Made by a program: the position numbers and the translations under genes. 36,095 nucleotides of DNA from Bacteroides muris (ex Afrizal et al. 2022). Lineage in GTDB: Bacteria > Bacteroidota > Bacteroidia > Bacteroidales > Bacteroidaceae. Shown piece after piece: positions 33,214 to 36,095 of the stretch. The notes beneath the pieces were generated by a model. The model saw nothing but the letters and a program-made list of their open reading frames with translations. It was not told where the DNA came from and did no database searches. The stretch spans positions 1 to 36,095 of the forward strand of contig NZ_SRYZ01000037.1 of assembly GCF_004793475.1 (NCBI RefSeq), in the 5' to 3' direction. Positions within the stretch are counted from its first letter, which is position 1; each line of letters begins with the position of its first letter.

Positions 33214-33774
33214 TTATTTCCGGACATCCTCCGTAGGGAGGAGCATTTCTCTTAATTTGCTAATTGACCTGAAGAGTAGATTTTTACTGGATTGGTAGTT
33301 GATGTTCAATAACTCGGCTATTTCCTCATGGCTTAGCTCTCTTATATAATATAGGTATAGAATTTCCTGTTGTTTGGAAGACAGTGTTTTCAAGGCATGG
33401 CAGATGAATCTGTTTCTTGGTGAGGAATCTTCTTCGTCTATGATTTGTTCTGCTTTGATGCTAAGTACACTGTCGGTATAATCGGTCTGGATGTCGTGGC
33501 GTGCCTGTTCCGACCTTAATTTGTTGTACAAGGTGTGGCGGAAAGCTTTCAATAAATAAGCATGTATGGAAATAGGTTGTGATAGGTTGGCATAGTTGGA
33601 AATCAGTTTCAAAAAAAAATCTTGCAGGCAGTTTTTTACGATGTCCGCATCTTGGGTATATAATTTTCCATAATTATATAATATAGGGTAGTACTTTCGA
33701 TACAAGGCTTCAAAAGCATTACGATCTCCTTTCAGACAGAGTTCCCATATTATCCTATCTCCTTGGTGATACAT
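33214..33774 (-). CDS. ECF-type RNA polymerase sigma-70 factor
   Basis: The 186-residue sigma factor is of the Bacteroidetes FecI-like group. Region 2 spans about 18-90 (FEALYRKYYPILYNYGKLYT, VKNCLQDFFLKLI), and region 4 about 120-180 (LSSKQQEILYLYYIRELSHE, then EIAELLNINYQSSKNLLFRS as the recognition helix area). There is no extra domain. It should drive transcription of the downstream susC operon when freed from the FecR protein. The ATG at 33774 is supported by a promoter about 100 bp upstream. The leader carries a strong hairpin (33803-33843). It is the first gene of the locus and faces a mobile-element junction region upstream. Confidence 0.96.
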   Translation of the reverse strand: MYHQGDRIIWELCLKGDRNAFEALYRKYYPILYNYGKLYTQDADIVKNCLQDFFLKLISNYANLSQPISIHAYLLKAFRHTLYNKLRSEQARHDIQTDYTDSVLSIKAEQIIDEEDSSPRNRFICHALKTLSSKQQEILYLYYIRELSHEEIAELLNINYQSSKNLLFRSISKLREMLLPTEDVRK

Positions 33775-33802
33775 TTTGATTTAAGGTGGATAATCGTTTC
33801 TA

Positions 33803-33843
33803 AATAATTGAAAGATATGTTCTGCACATCTCTTTCAATTATT
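33803..33843. promoter_or_regulatory. Long hairpin in the sigma-gene leader
   Basis: Arms of 18 nt (33803-33820 and 33826-33843) pair at 17 of 18 positions around a 5-nt loop (TCTGC). The structure begins 28 bp upstream of the sigma ATG and lies wholly within the predicted transcript. It could be a repressor dyad, an attenuator or an mRNA stability element. Confidence 0.7.
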
Positions 33844-33872
33844 AACTATTAATGAACTATTATAAAACGTTA

Positions 33873-33905
33873 CAAATGTAATCAATATTAATTGATAATA
33901 TCAAA
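33873..33905 (-). promoter_or_regulatory. Promoter of the ECF sigma gene
   Basis: On the minus strand TTTG (33905-33902) is followed after 21 bp by TACATTTG (33880-33873). This fits both Bacteroides promoter elements (-33 TTTG and -7 TAnnTTTG) at close to the usual spacing. It is the best two-part promoter in the window and gives a leader of about 90 nt. Confidence 0.6.
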
Positions 33906-33924
33906 AATAGAGCCTTTTATTTTA

Positions 33925-34119
33925 CAGAGGTTTTGGGTTCTGCATGGTATCAAGAATCTGCAACGGCAATATGCCCCATACGGCACGCGAGTGGAGATTC
34001 TTAAGGACGAAAAGGAGTTTATAGTGAAACTTCCCTTTGTGGGCGGAGATGTGAACCGCTTCAACACAATATATTTTTCTTCCCGAAGAAGAATCTGGAA
34101 ACGTGTAGTTTGTCCATAG
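33925..34119 (+). pseudogene. Possible histidine-kinase C-terminal remnant
   Basis: One frame reads VLHGIKNLQRQYAPYGTRVE then ILKDEKEFIVKLPFVGGDV. This resembles the last part of a GHKL ATPase domain of LytS-like sensor kinases (G-x-x-N-L-x-x-x-Y ... VEI ... EFIVKLPF). No upstream part of such a kinase is present, no ribosome site is seen, and a frameshift near 34080 would be needed for a natural acidic C terminus. I take it as a leftover gene end, with low confidence. Confidence 0.3.
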
Positions 34120-34124
34120 TCCAA

Positions 34125-34328
34125 GACATTACGAATTGTCTTTATCGCTGAATTTGAATAGTTTGCAAAGATTTATTTCTTGATGGGTAACGATTTAGAA
34201 ACAAGCGAAGTTCTGTATTTTACCTCGTTTTGCATTAAATCAAAAGAACACTTTTTCTAAATGCAAATATAATACTATTTTTTGAAAAAACATACTTTTG
34301 TGGGTAACTAAATTCAGCGAATTATGGG
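34125..34328. other. A/T-rich gap between the sigma-gene leader region and rteB
   Basis: I see no gene here. It separates chromosomal-type sequence on the left from conjugative-element genes on the right, so an element end may lie in it. Two similar words, GGGTAACGATTTA near 34185 and GGGTAACTAAATT near 34301, are the only repeat noticed. No integrase or clear attachment core is visible. Confidence 0.4.
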
Positions 34329-35651
34329 CTATGGTTGCTGAAATTTATACTTCAATCCATATTCTTCCAGTTTGTTGTACAGCGTCGTACGTCCTATCCC
34401 GAGCAGTTCGGCGGCAACCTTGCGGTTCCCGTTCGCCTGCTTCAACGCGCGTAAGACACGCTCCTTGTCTTCCGCATCGCTGCGCAGGACGAAGCTGACG
34501 GGTGAGGTCGCCCTCGTCACGGCAAGTTCCAGATGCTCTTTCGTGACAAGACCCGTCTGTGCCTGCAACACCGCACCCATGATTTTCTGACGAAGTTCGC
34601 GGACATTGCCCGGCCACGCATGGGTCAGCAATGTCTTGCGGGCTTCACCGTCAAAGCCGATGACATCGCATTCCAGTTCCCGGTTCGCAATTTCACGGAA
34701 GAACTCAGCCAAAGGCATGATGTCCTCCTGACAGTCGCGCAACGGCGGAACGGTTATCTCGAAGTCGTGCAGGCGGTATAATAAATCCTGCCGGAAACGC
34801 TTTTCATTGACCGCCTTTTCCAGATTCTCGTTGGTGGCGGCGATGATGCGGACATTGAAACTCTTATCCGTTCTGTCACCTATCGGGCGGTATCTCCGTT
34901 CCTGTATGGCACGCAGAAGCATTTGCTGGGTTTCCGGTGCGAGATTGCCCACCTCGTCCAAGAACAGCGTACCGCCTTCCGCTTCATGGAAATAACCTTT
35001 CTTGGCACTGTCCGCACCCGTGAACGCCCCTCTGACGTGTCCGAAGAAAGCCGACGGCGCAAGCTCTTTGGTGAGCGAACCGCAGTCCACAGCCACAAAC
35101 GGCTTTCCTGCCCGCTTGCCCTTGTCGTGCAGCAGGTGGGCGATATGCTCCTTGCCCGTGCCGTTCTCCCCGAATATCAGCACGCTCATGTCGGTGGGGG
35201 CTACCAGCCTTATCCGCTTCATGATGGCTCGGAACGCCGAGCCGTCACGCGAGAACAGGGGTATACGGCTCCGTCCGGTGTGCCGTTCTTTCAATATGTT
35301 CCGTAGCAGAGGGACGAGTTTGTCTTCCACAAGCTGTTTGGGGATGTAGTCCAGCGAGCCGAGTTTCATGCTTTCAACAGCCGTATGCACTTCGGCATAG
35401 TCGGTCATGATGATGAACGGTTGCATCATGCCCTCCTTGCGCATCCAGCGCAACAAGTCGATGCCATCGCCTTCAGGCAAACGTAAGTCTGAAACTATGA
35501 TGTCGTTTTCTGTCGCTTGTAGCAGAAGCTTCTTTGCTGTCGAGAGGTGGAATGCTTGCACGGTGCGGAATCCATCACGTGCCAGCAGGTTGCAGACAAA
35601 CTCGCAATACACGATGTTGTCATCCACCACGATGATTTTTGTCTTATCCAT
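34329..35651 (-). CDS. rteB: RteB: sigma-54-type response regulator of a CTnDOT-like element
   Basis: The 440-residue NtrC-type response regulator has a receiver domain (1-120) with the phospho-acceptor Asp55 in IIVSDLRLP. An AAA+ sigma-54 interaction domain (about 140-370) has Walker A GENGTGKEH (161-169), GAFTGA (208-213) and the GGTLFLDEVGNL Walker B. A Fis-type HTH is at the C terminus (about 405-435; NRKVAAELLGIGRTTLYNKL). The sequence closely follows RteB as I know it from the Bacteroides tetracycline-resistance element CTnDOT, where RteA/RteB activate rteC and thereby excision. It overlaps the rteA-like stop by 8 bp. No rteC follows: the next gene is the chromosomal sigma factor, so this may be a truncated or differently arranged element. 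Confidence 0.92.
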   Translation of the reverse strand: MDKTKIIVVDDNIVYCEFVCNLLARDGFRTVQAFHLSTAKKLLLQATENDIIVSDLRLPEGDGIDLLRWMRKEGMMQPFIIMTDYAEVHTAVESMKLGSLDYIPKQLVEDKLVPLLRNILKERHTGRSRIPLFSRDGSAFRAIMKRIRLVAPTDMSVLIFGENGTGKEHIAHLLHDKGKRAGKPFVAVDCGSLTKELAPSAFFGHVRGAFTGADSAKKGYFHEAEGGTLFLDEVGNLAPETQQMLLRAIQERRYRPIGDRTDKSFNVRIIAATNENLEKAVNEKRFRQDLLYRLHDFEITVPPLRDCQEDIMPLAEFFREIANRELECDVIGFDGEARKTLLTHAWPGNVRELRQKIMGAVLQAQTGLVTKEHLELAVTRATSPVSFVLRSDAEDKERVLRALKQANGNRKVAAELLGIGRTTLYNKLEEYGLKYKFQQP

Positions 35652-36095
35652 TGTCGTATTTTCTCCTTTCTTCTTTTGCCAGCCGGATGATTTCCGAACC
35701 CTTATCCAGTACAGCTTTTACAGCATTGCCAATTGTTTTATCGTCAGGTGTGCCATCGCAATGAAGCAATTTGTATAGTTCCCTTAACGGCTGGTCGGCA
35801 CGGAGTATCTCCCATGAACTGCGCAGGTGGTGTGTAAGTGCGTCCAGTTCCTGAAGGTCTTTGCGTTGTTTCGCCTCCCGTACCGCCTGCATTTCTTTCT
35901 CGGTTTCCGTAATCAGTTTCTCCAGCATGACGGATTCATTGCCGTAGGATAGCAGGGAGGTGAAATCCGGCTTTTCATTCCGGTTGCCTTTCATGGCGCA
36001 TTTGTCTGAAACCTCCATCAGTTCCGATATGGAGAACGGTTTGAGCAGGCAACCGGAGAAACCACGTTCCATAAGTTCCTCCTTGCTGCAACTGC
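35644..36095 (-). CDS. rteA: RteA-like hybrid sensor kinase, C-terminal part (runs off window)
   Basis: Only the last 149 codons are in the window; the reading frame is open to the right edge, so the first Met seen (36072) is internal. Visible are the end of a receiver domain (KEELMERGFSGCLLKPFSIS, with the conserved Lys of KPF) and a histidine phosphotransfer (HPt) domain with LDALTHHLRSSWEILRADQP, where one of the paired His residues takes the phosphate. This is the tail of RteA, the membrane sensor that passes phosphate to RteB. It overlaps rteB by 8 bp, so the two are translationally coupled. In CTnDOT, tetQ lies upstream of rteA; that part is not in the window. Confidence 0.85.
   Translation of the reverse strand, partial: SCSKEELMERGFSGCLLKPFSISELMEVSDKCAMKGNRNEKPDFTSLLSYGNESVMLEKLITETEKEMQAVREAKQRKDLQELDALTHHLRSSWEILRADQPLRELYKLLHCDGTPDDKTIGNAVKAVLDKGSEIIRLAKEERRKYDNG

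Noticed and set aside
34263..34272. A near match to the CTnDOT integration core GTANNTTTGC on the minus strand
   Set aside because: It differs at the first base, such words are frequent in A/T-rich DNA and overlap the TAnnTTTG promoter word, and no integrase or second copy is in view to define an element end.

Overview
The window is a piece of a Bacteroides-type chromosome (Bacteroidales; species not determinable from this alone). The grounds are a SusC/SusD pair with its own ECF sigma/FecR regulators, a periplasmic hybrid two-component system, DUF4491 and DUF6078 proteins, an ORF6N gene, an rteA/rteB pair of the CTnDOT type, and several promoters matching the Bacteroides -7 consensus TAnnTTTG. 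Most genes lie on the minus strand.

Layout. 1-6.1 kb: a plus-strand membrane/coiled-coil protein convergent with a 1341-residue hybrid two-component regulator. An inactivated IS5-family element is inserted just upstream of the regulator. 6.3-9.9 kb: an elongator-type tRNA-Met (CAT) with a terminator, an lrp-DUF4491 pair, two adjacent FKBP-type prolyl isomerases (one lipoprotein, one without a signal), and a divergent sirtuin that has lost the zinc cysteines. 10.0-16.8 kb: a surface-glycan operon read right to left: flippase, GT14-like transferase, LicD-like phosphotransferase, a GT-A transferase, an eroded ORF6N gene, a GT4 and a GT2. 16.9-20.6 kb: metG, a PepSY-like lipoprotein and a DUF6078 protein.

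20.9-33.8 kb: a polysaccharide utilisation locus, all on the minus strand: ECF sigma, FecR anti-sigma, SusC with an STN signalling domain, SusD, GH84 (O-GlcNAcase/hexosaminidase type), a secreted metallo-beta-lactamase-fold hydrolase and a GH3 beta-glucosidase-type enzyme. The STN domain, FecR and sigma together form a trans-envelope signalling relay. GH84 suggests host N-acetylglucosaminide glycans as the substrate. 34.3-36.1 kb: rteB and the 3' end of rteA, regulators of a CTnDOT-like conjugative element that continues past the right edge.

The most unusual signal is in non-coding DNA. Two convergent intergenic regions (about 9884-10044 and 20025-20170) each hold degenerate tandem repeats of 22-bp period. 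In the second, each unit carries a GTAA-N6-TTAC dyad whose arms co-vary, and the arrays run into the stop codons of the neighbouring genes. Other large inverted repeats lie at 7392-7464, 16809-16881 and 20832-20897. A 41-nt hairpin lies in the leader of the sigma-factor gene. All functional calls are from reading sequence; no database search was possible.
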